This document shows, one piece after another, positions 27,403 through 34,707 of a DNA stretch of 64,000 nucleotides. Within the stretch, counting starts at the first letter, position 1. Each line of letters starts with the position of its first letter. Both the position numbers and the translations under genes were made by a program. The notes below the pieces were generated by a model. The model was not told where the DNA came from, searched no databases, and saw nothing but the letters and a program-made list of their open reading frames with translations. Source of the stretch: Dehalococcoidia bacterium (GTDB taxonomy: Bacteria > Chloroflexota > Dehalococcoidia > CAUJGQ01); assembly GCA_035310145.1 (NCBI GenBank), contig DATGEL010000104.1, positions 1-64,000 of the forward strand, given 5' to 3'.

Positions 27403-27780
27403 ATGGCCGGAACGTATCTCGATGTTGTCTCGGTGCCCGTCGGCGACCAGGACCGCGCCAGGGCGTTTTACACGGAGGTGCTCGGCTTCCAGCCGCGGGC
27501 CGACATGACCATGGCCGACGGCCTGCGCTGGGTGCAGCTCGCGCCGGCGGGCGGCGGCGCCTCGATCACGCTCGTGACCTGGTTTGAGACCATGCCGCCC
27601 GGCTCGCTCAAGGGGATCGTGCTGGCGGCGGAGGACATCCGCAAGACGTACGAGGAATGCGCGGGGCGCGGCCTGCGCTGGAACGGGCCGATCGAGGAGG
27701 CGTCCTGGGGGACCTTCGCCACCTTCGACGACCCCGACGGCAACGGCTGGGTGGTGGTCCAGGCGCAGCCGGCCGCTTGA
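27403..27780 (+). CDS. VOC-family protein (glyoxalase-like)
   Basis: A 125-residue single VOC domain: YLDVVSVPVGDQDRARAFYTEVLGF, IVLAAEDIRKTYEECAGRGLRW and FATFDDPDGNGWVVVQ. The start follows GGGAGAGG. Metal ligands are partly conserved: Asp or Val at the first position rather than His, so it may bind rather than catalyse. Divergent from the alpha/beta hydrolase. Confidence 0.85.
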   Translation: MAGTYLDVVSVPVGDQDRARAFYTEVLGFQPRADMTMADGLRWVQLAPAGGGASITLVTWFETMPPGSLKGIVLAAEDIRKTYEECAGRGLRWNGPIEEASWGTFATFDDPDGNGWVVVQAQPAA

Positions 27781-27836
27781 GCGCGGCGCAACGGCTGGAG
27801 CGCCGGCATGCGGCCACGCTCTGCCGTTCCGGAGCA

Positions 27837-27889
27837 GCAGGCAAGTCCGGCCGGCGGCAGTTCGCCTGCCGCCGGCCGGACTTGCCTGC
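27837..27889. terminator. 24-bp perfect inverted repeat between convergent genes
   Basis: Arms 27837-27860 and 27866-27889 are perfectly complementary, with a 5-base loop TTCGC. It lies between the VOC gene and the LPNTG peptide gene, which converge. No T tract; a strong bidirectional stop or RNA-stability structure. Confidence 0.6.
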
Positions 27890-28038
27890 CGTGTTACGTC
27901 GCAGATCCACGCCCGTTTCATGGGCGTTTGCCGGCAACAACAGAGCCGTCGCGCCGCGCATGCAGCGGCACGCTCACCAGACGCGCATCATCACCAGCCG
28001 CTTGGCCGGGCGCTGCACCGCCCGCCGTCGCCGTCCGG

Positions 28039-28281
28039 CTAGCCCAGACCGTCGTCTTCGAGCTCGCGGCGATGGCCCAGCAGGAACATCGCCGCGCCGG
28101 CCAGGGCCGAAATCGCGCCGGCGACCAGCATAAAGGTGATGCTGGTGTTGGGAGCGCCGTGCCCGGTGCCGGTGTTCGGCAGTTGCACCGCGGCCGGCGC
28201 GCCGGCCGCGGCCGCGACCGTCGTGGCCGCGGACGCGCCCGCCACCGCAGTGGCCGCGCCTTCGGTTACGGGGGTCGTCAT
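28039..28281 (-). CDS. LPXTG-like (LPNTG) tail-anchored small membrane protein
   Basis: An 80-residue protein: an Ala/Thr-rich N-terminus, then QLPNTGTGHG, one hydrophobic segment (ITFMLVAGAISALAGAAMFLL) and a charged end (GHRRELEDD). This is the layout of a sortase signal, but there is no N-terminal signal peptide. GGAGG lies in the last codons of the upstream GT2 gene, and the ATG is two bases after its stop, so translation is coupled. No sortase gene is in the window. It may be a substrate or just a tail-anchored peptide of the polysaccharide machinery. Confidence 0.75.
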   Translation of the reverse strand: MTTPVTEGAATAVAGASAATTVAAAAGAPAAVQLPNTGTGHGAPNTSITFMLVAGAISALAGAAMFLLGHRRELEDDGLG

Positions 28282-28283
28282 GG

Positions 28284-29615
28284 CTAAACCTCCTGCCTTC
28301 TCTCGGGGCTCGTCCAAATGGAAGCGTCCGTATTGCCGGCAGCCGTCTTGAGCTGCTGATATTGGCTCCGGACCGTGCTGCCCACCGCCCGGAAGGTCAC
28401 GATGATGTCCACGTACAGCAAGAACAGGAACAGTGGACTGTAGTAAAGGACGCGCGGCCTGCGCGTGACAAAGCTGACGACAAGCGCCGTCAACAGCACA
28501 CTGCCGTACTGCCAGGCGAACAGATGCAGCACCGCCGACCGGCTCTGCACGTCGAAGAACCAGACGTGCAGTTGCACGGGGTGAATGAGCAGCACCGGCA
28601 GCGCGAGGACGGTCAGCATGTAAACCGCGATATCAAGCGTCAGCAAGACGGTGGAGATATCGAGGACGCTCACGCCCGTGGGCAGCCCGTTGCGCATGTG
28701 GAACCAGCGCAGCCCCACCTGGTATCTGCGAACCGACTCCCACCAGGCGCGATCCCAGCGGTACATCTGCCGTTGATAGGAATCGATCGTGAACGGATCC
28801 TGGGTGGCAACCACGGCTGAAGGCACGTACTTGATCTTGCCCAACCGCTGACGGTGCACCTGCATGGTCAGGCTGAAGTCCTCGGTAGACATGCGGTGAT
28901 CGAACGTGAGCTGTTTGAGCACCCGCGTCTTCCACGTCGTGCTGCAGCCCGACGCGATCGTAACCGAGTTGGTGTAGCTCTGGAGCCGCTTGTAGATGAG
29001 CTGCCACAAGGTGTAGACGTAGGTGCGATACACGGAGATCAGGTTGTTCGCATGCCAGCGCGAGCGCACCTGGCCGACGGCGCAGGCGATGTCCGTATAG
29101 CGCAGCACCTGCAGCGTGTTCTGCAGGAACGCCGGATCGACGGTGGTGTCGGCGTCAATGACCGAGACGTACACGTACTCGCGGGGAAACACGTGGTTCG
29201 AGAGCACGTGCTCCAGCCCACGCGACTTGCCGAACTGCCGTTCGCCCACCAGCACGTTGGCCTCGGGCAGATACCGACGAGCGATTTCCGCCGTGCGATC
29301 CGAGCAGTTGTCGCAGAAGACGAACACGTCCTCCCGTTGCCAGACCTGCACCACGGAACGCAGCGTCGCGGCGATCACGGCCTCCTCGTTATGCGCCGGG
29401 ATGACGGCCGCGCAAACGCCCGGGGGTATCACCAGGGCGGGTTGCCGGCCGAACCAGCGGCGCAGACCGCGGGCGCGCCCGACATGCCCCGACAGTTCGA
29501 CGGCTCCCGCCAGCCGCGACGGCGCCAGGTCGGCGCGCCGGCGCCGCTCGGCCAGCCAGCCGAAGCCGCCCGCCGCGATGCATGCCAGAATCACGAAGCC
29601 AACCGTGTACAGCAT
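28284..29615 (-). CDS. Processive family-2 glycosyltransferase (polysaccharide synthase-like)
   Basis: A 443-residue membrane enzyme. One N-terminal helix, then a GT-A domain: AAVIPAHNEEAVIAATL, IDADTTVD (metal-binding Asp residues), STEDFSLTMQV (catalytic region) and QMYRW, the QxxRW motif of processive synthases such as cellulose or hyaluronan synthase. Three or four hydrophobic helices follow (VLLTLDIAVYMLTVLALPVLL and others). It probably polymerises and exports a glycan using sugars made by the two upstream genes. The epimerase stop is 61 bases upstream, so all belong to one operon. Confidence 0.9.
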   Translation of the reverse strand: MLYTVGFVILACIAAGGFGWLAERRRRADLAPSRLAGAVELSGHVGRARGLRRWFGRQPALVIPPGVCAAVIPAHNEEAVIAATLRSVVQVWQREDVFVFCDNCSDRTAEIARRYLPEANVLVGERQFGKSRGLEHVLSNHVFPREYVYVSVIDADTTVDPAFLQNTLQVLRYTDIACAVGQVRSRWHANNLISVYRTYVYTLWQLIYKRLQSYTNSVTIASGCSTTWKTRVLKQLTFDHRMSTEDFSLTMQVHRQRLGKIKYVPSAVVATQDPFTIDSYQRQMYRWDRAWWESVRRYQVGLRWFHMRNGLPTGVSVLDISTVLLTLDIAVYMLTVLALPVLLIHPVQLHVWFFDVQSRSAVLHLFAWQYGSVLLTALVVSFVTRRPRVLYYSPLFLFLLYVDIIVTFRAVGSTVRSQYQQLKTAAGNTDASIWTSPERRQEV

Positions 29616-29676
29616 GAAGCGTCCTGCACCAAATCAGTGAACACGGGATGCGCCGGCGCAACCGCGCGCCGCCTGA

Positions 29677-30675
29677 TCACGCCACGCGAACCGCCGTCTC
29701 CCTGCCGGTCGCATGCTCCTCGCCGAGCCCCATCCGCCGCCGAAAGTCGGCGATCGATGCCCGCAGTCCGTCCTCCAGTTCGACGCCGCGGCTCCAGCCC
29801 AGCTCGGTGTGCGCCCGCGTTGTGTCGGGCAGGCGCGAATCGTGATCGTGGCTCGGCCGGTCGATCGAGATAATTGAGCTGAGCGAGCCGGTGAGCCGCA
29901 GAACCAGCCCGGCCAGATCGCGCACCGTCACCGGCTGTTGCGATCCCAGGTTGTAGGCCCGCGCCGGCGCGCCCTTCGCCATCGCCAGGCGGATGCCGTT
30001 CACCATGTCGCCGGCGTAGGTGTAGCAACGCGTCTGGCCGCCGGCGCCGTGCATGGTCAGCGCCTGCCCGCTGAGCGCGGCCTTGAGGAACGCCGGAATC
30101 ACGCGCGTATCGTCGAGGCACATGCCCGGGCCGTAGGTGTTGAAGACGCGCACGATCTTCGCCGCAACGCCATAGCGCTCGTGATAGATGGCGAACAGCG
30201 CCTCGGCCGCGCGCTTGCCCTCCTCGTAGCCCTTGCGGGCGCCCAGCGGGTCGACGTTGCCGCTGTACGTTTCGCTCTGCGGAACTACCAGCGGATTGCC
30301 GTACACCTCGGCGGTAGAGGTGAGCAGAGCGGGGGCGCCGTGCGCCCGGGCGATCTCCAGCGCCGCTTTGCTGCCCTCATAGCAGGTGGTCATCATCTCG
30401 TAGGCAAGCGGGCCCGTGTTGGGCACGCCCGTCGGGCAGGCGAGATGATAGACCGCCTCGATCTGGCCAAGCTTGCCGGCAAAGGCGCCAAACTCCGGCC
30501 TGGTGATGTCCAGCTCGGCGAACGCGAATCCCGGCCGGCCAGCCAGCGAGACCATATCCCGCCGGTCGCTGGTGATGAAGTTGTCCACGCCGGCCACGGC
30601 GAAGCCATCGTCCAGCAGGTTGTGCACGAGGTTGCGGCCGAGGAAGCCGCCGGCGCCGGTGACGAGGACCGTCAT
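29677..30675 (-). CDS. NAD-dependent epimerase/dehydratase, UDP-glucuronate decarboxylase-like
   Basis: A 332-residue short-chain dehydrogenase. Rossmann motif VTGAGGFLGRN; YHLACPTGVPN, the TSTAEVYG strand, PQSETYSGNVDPLGAR, and the YxxxK pair in YEEGKRAAEALF. These features are closest to UDP-xylose synthases (UXS) rather than GalE. It would convert UDP-glucuronate to UDP-xylose or the 4-keto intermediate. The ATG overlaps the dehydrogenase stop by 4 bases. GGAGGA precedes it. UXS identity is inference; a 4-epimerase is the alternative. Confidence 0.85.
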   Translation of the reverse strand: MTVLVTGAGGFLGRNLVHNLLDDGFAVAGVDNFITSDRRDMVSLAGRPGFAFAELDITRPEFGAFAGKLGQIEAVYHLACPTGVPNTGPLAYEMMTTCYEGSKAALEIARAHGAPALLTSTAEVYGNPLVVPQSETYSGNVDPLGARKGYEEGKRAAEALFAIYHERYGVAAKIVRVFNTYGPGMCLDDTRVIPAFLKAALSGQALTMHGAGGQTRCYTYAGDMVNGIRLAMAKGAPARAYNLGSQQPVTVRDLAGLVLRLTGSLSSIISIDRPSHDHDSRLPDTTRAHTELGWSRGVELEDGLRASIADFRRRMGLGEEHATGRETAVRVA

Positions 30676-32057
30676 GACCGATCCTCCGCCAGGCGCAGCC
30701 CCCTGGAGCGGCGCACGAACTCGCTCAGCCGGTGCGAGCGAGCCTCGGCAGCCTGGGCGGCGTGCGGCATGGTGCGGCCATGGGCGTTCCACAGCCTCCA
30801 ACCCGCGGCCTCAAGCGCGGCGTAGTCGACGCCGCGGTGCTCGGTGAGCAGCACCGCCAGGTCGTAGCGCTCGGGGCTGGCGCTGGCGAGGTCGGTCGAG
30901 GCGCGGTCGGCAAACCGCGCCACGTGCGGGTCGTGATAGTCCACGATGGCGCCGGCGGCTTCGAGCAGTTGTAGGATCGGCATCGCGGGCGATCGCCGCG
31001 CGTCGCCGATGTTCGGCTTGTAGCTCACGCCCAGCAGCAGGATGTGGGCGCCCGCCAGCGGGCGGCCAATGGCACGGGCGATGCGCTCGACGATCACGCC
31101 CGCGCGCTGCTCGTGGTTGCGCAGACCCGCCGCCAGCATGCCCGCCTCGCTGCCGCTGTCCAGCATCGCCTGGTAGAGGAAGTACGGGTCCTCGGCGATG
31201 CAGTGCCCGCCGATGCCAGGCCCCGCGTAGAAGGGCATGAAGCCGAACGGCTTGGTCGCGGCCAGGCTCACCACCTCGTGGGCGCTGATCCCTGCCCGCT
31301 CGCAGTAGGCGTCGAACTCCTGGGCGAAGGTAATGTTGATGAAGCGGAAGGTGTTTTCGAGGATCTTGGTCGCCTCCGCCGCCTCCATGGAGGTGGCAGG
31401 CACCGCGTGCTCGACGAAGCTGGCGTAGAAGAGCTGCGCCAGCTCGGCCGCGGTGACGTCCATGCCGCTGGTAATCTTCGGTGTGTTTTCGAGGTGGAAG
31501 CGGGTGTTGCCCGGGTCGATCCGCTCGGGCGAGTAGCCGAGCAGCACCGTCTCGCCCAGGGCGTGCCGTTCGGCGATGATTGGCGCTACGACGTTACGTG
31601 TGGTGCCGGGGGCGTAGGTGCTCTCCAGCAGGACCAGGCGCGGCCGGGTTTCGTCCAACACGTGGTTGACGAGCGAGCGTACCGCAGAGATCACCATCGC
31701 CAGGTCGGGCTCGTAGGCGGCGCCGGTGAAGCGCGTAGGCGTCGGCACGGCCACGACCAGCACATCACAGGGGCGCAGCGCCAGCACCGTCATCACCGCG
31801 CGATAGCGGCCAGACTTATTCTCCTGCTCGCAACGCACCACGGTGTCGCCGTTGAGGTCGAAGCCGTAGGTCTTGTAACCGCTTTGTGCGATGCGCTGCG
31901 CCAGCGGAAAACCGACGTAACCCTGGCCGACTACGCCGACCACGGCCTTGCGGCTGCGGATTCGGCTCTCTAGGGTGCGCAGATCCGCAGCCATGTGCTG
32001 TTCGTTTGCCGTGGCAGCTTTTGTGGTGAGGGCGGGGGCTTGGCCAGAAAACATCAC
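30672..32057 (-). CDS. Nucleotide-sugar (UDP-hexose/HexNAc) 6-dehydrogenase
   Basis: A 461-residue enzyme. N-terminal Rossmann VVGVVGQGYVGFPLAQRIAQ; catalytic-Cys motif GPGIGGHCIAEDPYFL; C-terminal substrate-binding fold (LGVSYKPNIGDARRSPAM). The GPG-GGHC form fits the WbpA/WecC branch (UDP-GlcNAc or UDP-ManNAc) better than UDP-glucose dehydrogenase, yet the next gene looks like a UDP-glucuronate enzyme, so the true substrate is open. It uses two NAD+ to make a uronate. First gene of a four-gene minus-strand operon. The start has AGGAG and AGGTG upstream. Confidence 0.88.
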   Translation of the reverse strand: MMFSGQAPALTTKAATANEQHMAADLRTLESRIRSRKAVVGVVGQGYVGFPLAQRIAQSGYKTYGFDLNGDTVVRCEQENKSGRYRAVMTVLALRPCDVLVVAVPTPTRFTGAAYEPDLAMVISAVRSLVNHVLDETRPRLVLLESTYAPGTTRNVVAPIIAERHALGETVLLGYSPERIDPGNTRFHLENTPKITSGMDVTAAELAQLFYASFVEHAVPATSMEAAEATKILENTFRFINITFAQEFDAYCERAGISAHEVVSLAATKPFGFMPFYAGPGIGGHCIAEDPYFLYQAMLDSGSEAGMLAAGLRNHEQRAGVIVERIARAIGRPLAGAHILLLGVSYKPNIGDARRSPAMPILQLLEAAGAIVDYHDPHVARFADRASTDLASASPERYDLAVLLTEHRGVDYAALEAAGWRLWNAHGRTMPHAAQAAEARSHRLSEFVRRSRGLRLAEDRS

Positions 32058-32522
32058 CTACATATCTCCTAAATGCTATATATCGACCAGAATCGCCATT
32101 CAACGAAGCGTACAGCGCCAATGCCGGGTTGTAGCCAGCCCGAGACGGCGAAACCGGCGCGGTTTCGGTCTTCTGCAAGAGATTGAACGCCCGCGAGTCC
32201 GGAATGTTATCGCATTTCGGCGTACCAGCTCAAAATATACTCCCGGACTAACCTCATCGCCCCATCTCCGTAGCTCGCACCGATCGCGGCGGGAGCGCCA
32301 CCCTGACCGGGTCCCGGCGCCCGGGTGTGGCACGGCCGATCTGCGGCTTAACTGTTCAGTAACGTATTGAATTCATCATCGAGCCGTTTCGGAACTATGT
32401 CAATCCATCAGGGTTGCGGCCAAATTACAGTTTTCTGTCGGGTGGTCGGCGGGTCTGGTAACGAAACGGTAAAGCCGATGGCGGCACCGCAGGTTGCGCT
32501 CTGGTTTCGGCCTGGCTGGAGG
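32058..32522. other. Intergenic region between polysaccharide operon and merB-like gene
   Basis: 465 bases with visibly lower G+C and no credible gene. On the minus strand, TTGAAT and the AT-rich TATATA stretch (GATATATAG near 32082-32091) lie just before the dehydrogenase ATG and may be its promoter, with a poor spacer of about 15 bases. Nothing else recognised. Confidence 0.4.
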
Positions 32523-32711
32523 TCAGGGGGTCGGGCGCCGACCGGCTCGCTCGCTGAGCAGCCAGGTAATGTAGTCCGCGCGGCCGCGATTGCGAAACAG
32601 GGGCGCGCTGAAGCGCTCGGCCCAGTGATCAAGCGGCTGCAGTAACTCGGCGAATGCGGGATCGAACTCCGCCCAGCGTCGCGCGTGCTCTTCCGACCGG
32701 AAGAGGTTCAT
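32523..32711 (-). pseudogene. C-terminal part of the MerB-like protein, after an in-frame TGA
   Basis: A 62-codon continuation starting MNLFRSEEHARRWAEFDPAF. The NLFRSEEHxxRW stretch is the C-terminal signature of alkylmercury-lyase-family proteins. It is in the same frame as the upstream half, separated only by a TGA (32718-32720) and two codons. No Shine-Dalgarno precedes its ATG. Read as the 3' part of a single gene broken by a nonsense codon, although re-initiation is possible. Confidence 0.6.
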
Positions 32712-32717
32712 GCCCGC

Positions 32718-33185
32718 TCAACGCCACGCCCGCGTCTCGGCCGCGCCTCCGACCTGGCTGCGCGAGTAGCCGACGATCGTCTCCGGGTCGGCCACGGCGA
32801 TCAACTCGTCGCGCATCAGGACGCGCAGCGGCTCGCCGCAGTCGAGGCACGGCGCGTCGATCTGCACGCGTTTGCCGGGAAAGAGCCAGCGCACGGCCAG
32901 CGCCTCGAAGCCGCACTGCGCAAACCAGCGCTGCTCACCCTCGACGGTAACCCGGTACTGCGTCGGCAGGTTGTGAAACGGCGGAAAGGAGACGATGTAG
33001 TCGGTGCCGGGATGAAGCCAGGCGGGAATGCCGGTCTCGATCAGGTCGCGCAGGGTTTGCCGCCCCGCTTCCACGTCGAGGCCAAGCTCGGCGGCCAGCT
33101 CCGCGTAATGGGGCGCCTGGCCCGTGGCCACCATGCGGGCGGTGATCGCCGCGAACGCCCGGTCCAACAGCGCCACCTCGGTCAC
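32718..33185 (-). pseudogene. N-terminal part of alkylmercury-lyase (MerB)-like protein
   Basis: About 155 codons. An N-terminal winged-helix-like segment (MVATGQAPHYAELAAELGL), then FHNLPTQYRVTVEGEQRWFAQCGFEALAVRWLF and CLDCGEPLRV, typical of the MerB family region carrying the catalytic cysteines. MerB cleaves C-Hg bonds using Cys-Asp-Cys; the exact triad is not assured here. The frame stops at TGA 32718, then continues with a family-like C-terminus. I prefer the GTG at 33185 (AGAGG seven bases upstream). No merA or merR nearby. Confidence 0.65.
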
Positions 33186-33191
33186 CGGCAC

Positions 33192-33500
33192 ACCTCTGCA
33201 CGCGCGATCGGCGGCGCCGGGCTTGCCGGCGCTCGCTCGGCGCCCATCGTACCGTCAGACCGCTTCGCTGTCGATCGAGCGTGCTCGCCGCCGGCGGGTC
33301 GCGGCCGCGGCCCGGACATCCGCCCGCGACCCTCCCGGACTCCGGCGCGAACCGGCGACGCAAGCAGTCAAGGGCGATCGTCCGCTGCGTCCGGCCCGCG
33401 CCACGGCTACGATGGGCGGCGCCGAAAGCACCGTCGCGCCGGCCGACACCGACATGGTCGCGCACCGCGCAGCGGCGCAAGCGCCGGTGATGCGCGGTGT
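33192..33500. other. Gap between merB-like gene and peptide copy A
   Basis: 309 bases, G+C-rich. Open frames here have no ribosome site or protein-like composition. No clear promoter or terminator found. Confidence 0.4.
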
Positions 33501-33623
33501 TTAGTGGCCCCAGGACTCGATGCCGTCGGCCAGGGCCTTGGCATGCGGGCTGGCCAGGAACAGCGCCAGCGGCCCGGCGGCCAGGGCAAGCAGCAGGTGC
33601 AGGTGCGTGCGCAGATACGACAT
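33501..33623 (-). CDS. 40-aa hydrophobic peptide, copy A
   Basis: GGGAAGG lies 5 bases before the ATG. The peptide opens MSYLRTHLHLL, has one hydrophobic segment (LLLALAAGPLALFLAS) and ends AKALADGIESWGH. It differs from copy B only at residue 2 (Ser for Thr). Codons from about 3 to 37 are identical at DNA level to copy B (110 bases), while upstream and downstream sequence differ. It may be a small membrane peptide, a secreted signal or a bacteriocin-like product. Family unknown. It follows the RiPP-like gene on the same strand. Confidence 0.7.
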   Translation of the reverse strand: MSYLRTHLHLLLALAAGPLALFLASPHAKALADGIESWGH

Positions 33624-33688
33624 CAGAACCTTCCCGAGTGCGAATTTGAATGGTCGAGGTCCGCCGTGGCGAAGGCACGGACGGGGGA

Positions 33689-33922
33689 TCAGGCGATCGC
33701 CGCCAACTCGGGCGACATCGCCGGCGCACCGCGGCGCCACGCCTCCACGGCCAGCGCCAGGTCGGTGAGCGAGTTGGCGCCCGAACCGGTGAGCACGCCC
33801 AGTTCAGCGCCACTCAGGTCGTACTGCTGCACCGCAAGGCGCGGCGCCTCCAGCAACACGCCGAGAAAGGCGCCGTCCAGCGCGGCGCGGCAGAGAATCG
33901 TTTGCAAGGTTTGCATGGCCAT
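33689..33922 (-). CDS. NHLP/Os1348-type RiPP-precursor-like protein
   Basis: A 77-residue protein. The pattern LQTILCRAALDGAFLGVLLEAP ... YDLSGAELGVLTG follows the Os1348/Franean1_4349 leader plan (short helix, D-xxF-xxLL-xxP, YDL, E-xx-L), which is related to nitrile hydratase/Nif11-type leader peptides. The C-terminal 20 residues (EAWRRGAPAMSPELAAIA) lack Cys and carry only one Ser, so few modifiable residues exist. GAAGGAGGG is well placed before the ATG. No YcaO, radical SAM or lanthipeptide enzyme is in the window. Family match is by pattern only. Confidence 0.6.
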   Translation of the reverse strand: MAMQTLQTILCRAALDGAFLGVLLEAPRLAVQQYDLSGAELGVLTGSGANSLTDLALAVEAWRRGAPAMSPELAAIA

Positions 33923-33951
33923 GACCGGCCCTCCTTCGCGTGATCGGCCGC

Positions 33952-34074
33952 TTAATGCCCCCAGGACTCGATGCCGTCGGCCAGGGCCTTGGCATGCGGG
34001 CTGGCCAGGAACAGCGCCAGCGGCCCGGCGGCCAGGGCAAGCAGCAGGTGCAGGTGCGTGCGCAGATAAGTCAT
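33952..34074 (-). CDS. 40-aa hydrophobic peptide, copy B
   Basis: Starts MTYLRTHLHLL, otherwise identical to copy A. GGAAAGGA precedes the ATG by about ten bases. One predicted membrane helix and a conserved end, SWGH. The stop codon is TAA in both copies. It lies upstream of the RiPP-like gene, so the two copies bracket it. In-frame extension to 34299 has no ribosome site and is low-complexity, so I do not include it. Confidence 0.7.
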   Translation of the reverse strand: MTYLRTHLHLLLALAAGPLALFLASPHAKALADGIESWGH

Positions 34075-34326
34075 CTCGGCGAGATCCTTTCCTCGGCCGC
34101 CGCCACGAGCGGCAGCCCTTTCTCCGGGTTCCATGTGCGGACGTGCAGACACGATCGAACGGGCTTCAGGCGATGGTGGCGGGAACAGGCGTGCGGAGCG
34201 AGCGCTCGTGGCGGTGACCGCGGCGGGCGGCGGTGGCCGGCGGCCGCTGAGGCGCGGCGAGACATCGGGACTCCTCGCTGCTGCTCGGCGGCGTTGCATC
34301 CACGCAACACGCTCTCGCGAGCGCCC

Positions 34327-34563
34327 CTACTCGACAGGATTCGAAGCTTCCTTGCTTCTTACAAACGCGGACAGGCGCTGCTCGCGCAGCTCGGCGGCCA
34401 GCACGTTGAGGTTCGAATAACTGTGGCCGGAAGCGCAGAGCCAGTGCGGGGAGATCCACCAGGAGTCGAGCCGCAACGCCGCGCTGCAGACCGGACAGGT
34501 CAGCGGCTCGCCAAACGTCGGGCTGTCGCGGAGGAGGGTGCGTGGTTGTACGCGTTCGAGCAC
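34327..34563 (-). CDS. Small zinc-ribbon protein, 78 aa
   Basis: GTG start with GAGGAA six bases upstream. CPVC near residue 23 and CASGH near 43 suggest a zinc ribbon with a C-x-C-x-C-His set, joined by LRLDSWWISPHWL. The C-terminus is a helix (LNVLAAELREQRLSAFVRSKEA). Its Shine-Dalgarno lies in a hairpin arm. Position between the BTAD regulator and the peptide genes suggests co-regulation. Confidence 0.7.
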   Translation of the reverse strand: MLERVQPRTLLRDSPTFGEPLTCPVCSAALRLDSWWISPHWLCASGHSYSNLNVLAAELREQRLSAFVRSKEASNPVE

Positions 34564-34569
34564 AGCGGT

Positions 34570-34610
34570 TCCTCATCGGGCGGCCGGCACAGTGCCGGCC
34601 GTGCTGAGGA
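34570..34610 (-). promoter_or_regulatory. Hairpin that can hide the zinc-ribbon gene's Shine-Dalgarno
   Basis: 10-bp arms CGGCCGGCAC (34581-34590) and GTGCCGGCCG (34592-34601), plus outer pairs TCCTCA (34570-34575) with TGAGGA (34605-34610). On the minus strand the GAGGA of the ribosome site forms the outer arm, so folding would block translation. Confidence 0.5.
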
Positions 34611-34627
34611 AAGGCTAACGTCCGCCG

Positions 34628-34645
34628 CTGACAAAAAAGTGACAG
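34628..34645 (-). promoter_or_regulatory. PHO-box-like direct repeat
   Basis: Minus-strand CTGTCACTTTTTTGTCAG: two TGTCA repeats at 11-bp period separated by an AT tract, as in PhoB sites (consensus CTGTCATAWAWCTGTCAY, about 12-13 of 18). A PhoB-like regulator is encoded at 3890-4612. The downstream -10 is poor. Confidence 0.4.
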
Positions 34646-34707
34646 ACGGGGCGATTCCTGACCGTGATCTGTGACCGCCGTTCCACGGTCGTGAATCTGC
34701 GGCAGGG

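Noticed and set aside
30672-32057. Standard UDP-glucose 6-dehydrogenase
   Set aside because: The catalytic motif is GPGIGGHCI, which fits the UDP-HexNAc branch; the call was left at nucleotide-sugar dehydrogenase.
33952-34299. Longer version (115 aa) of peptide copy B
   Set aside because: The extension is low-complexity Arg/Pro/Ala, not present in copy A, and a good Shine-Dalgarno lies before the inner ATG.
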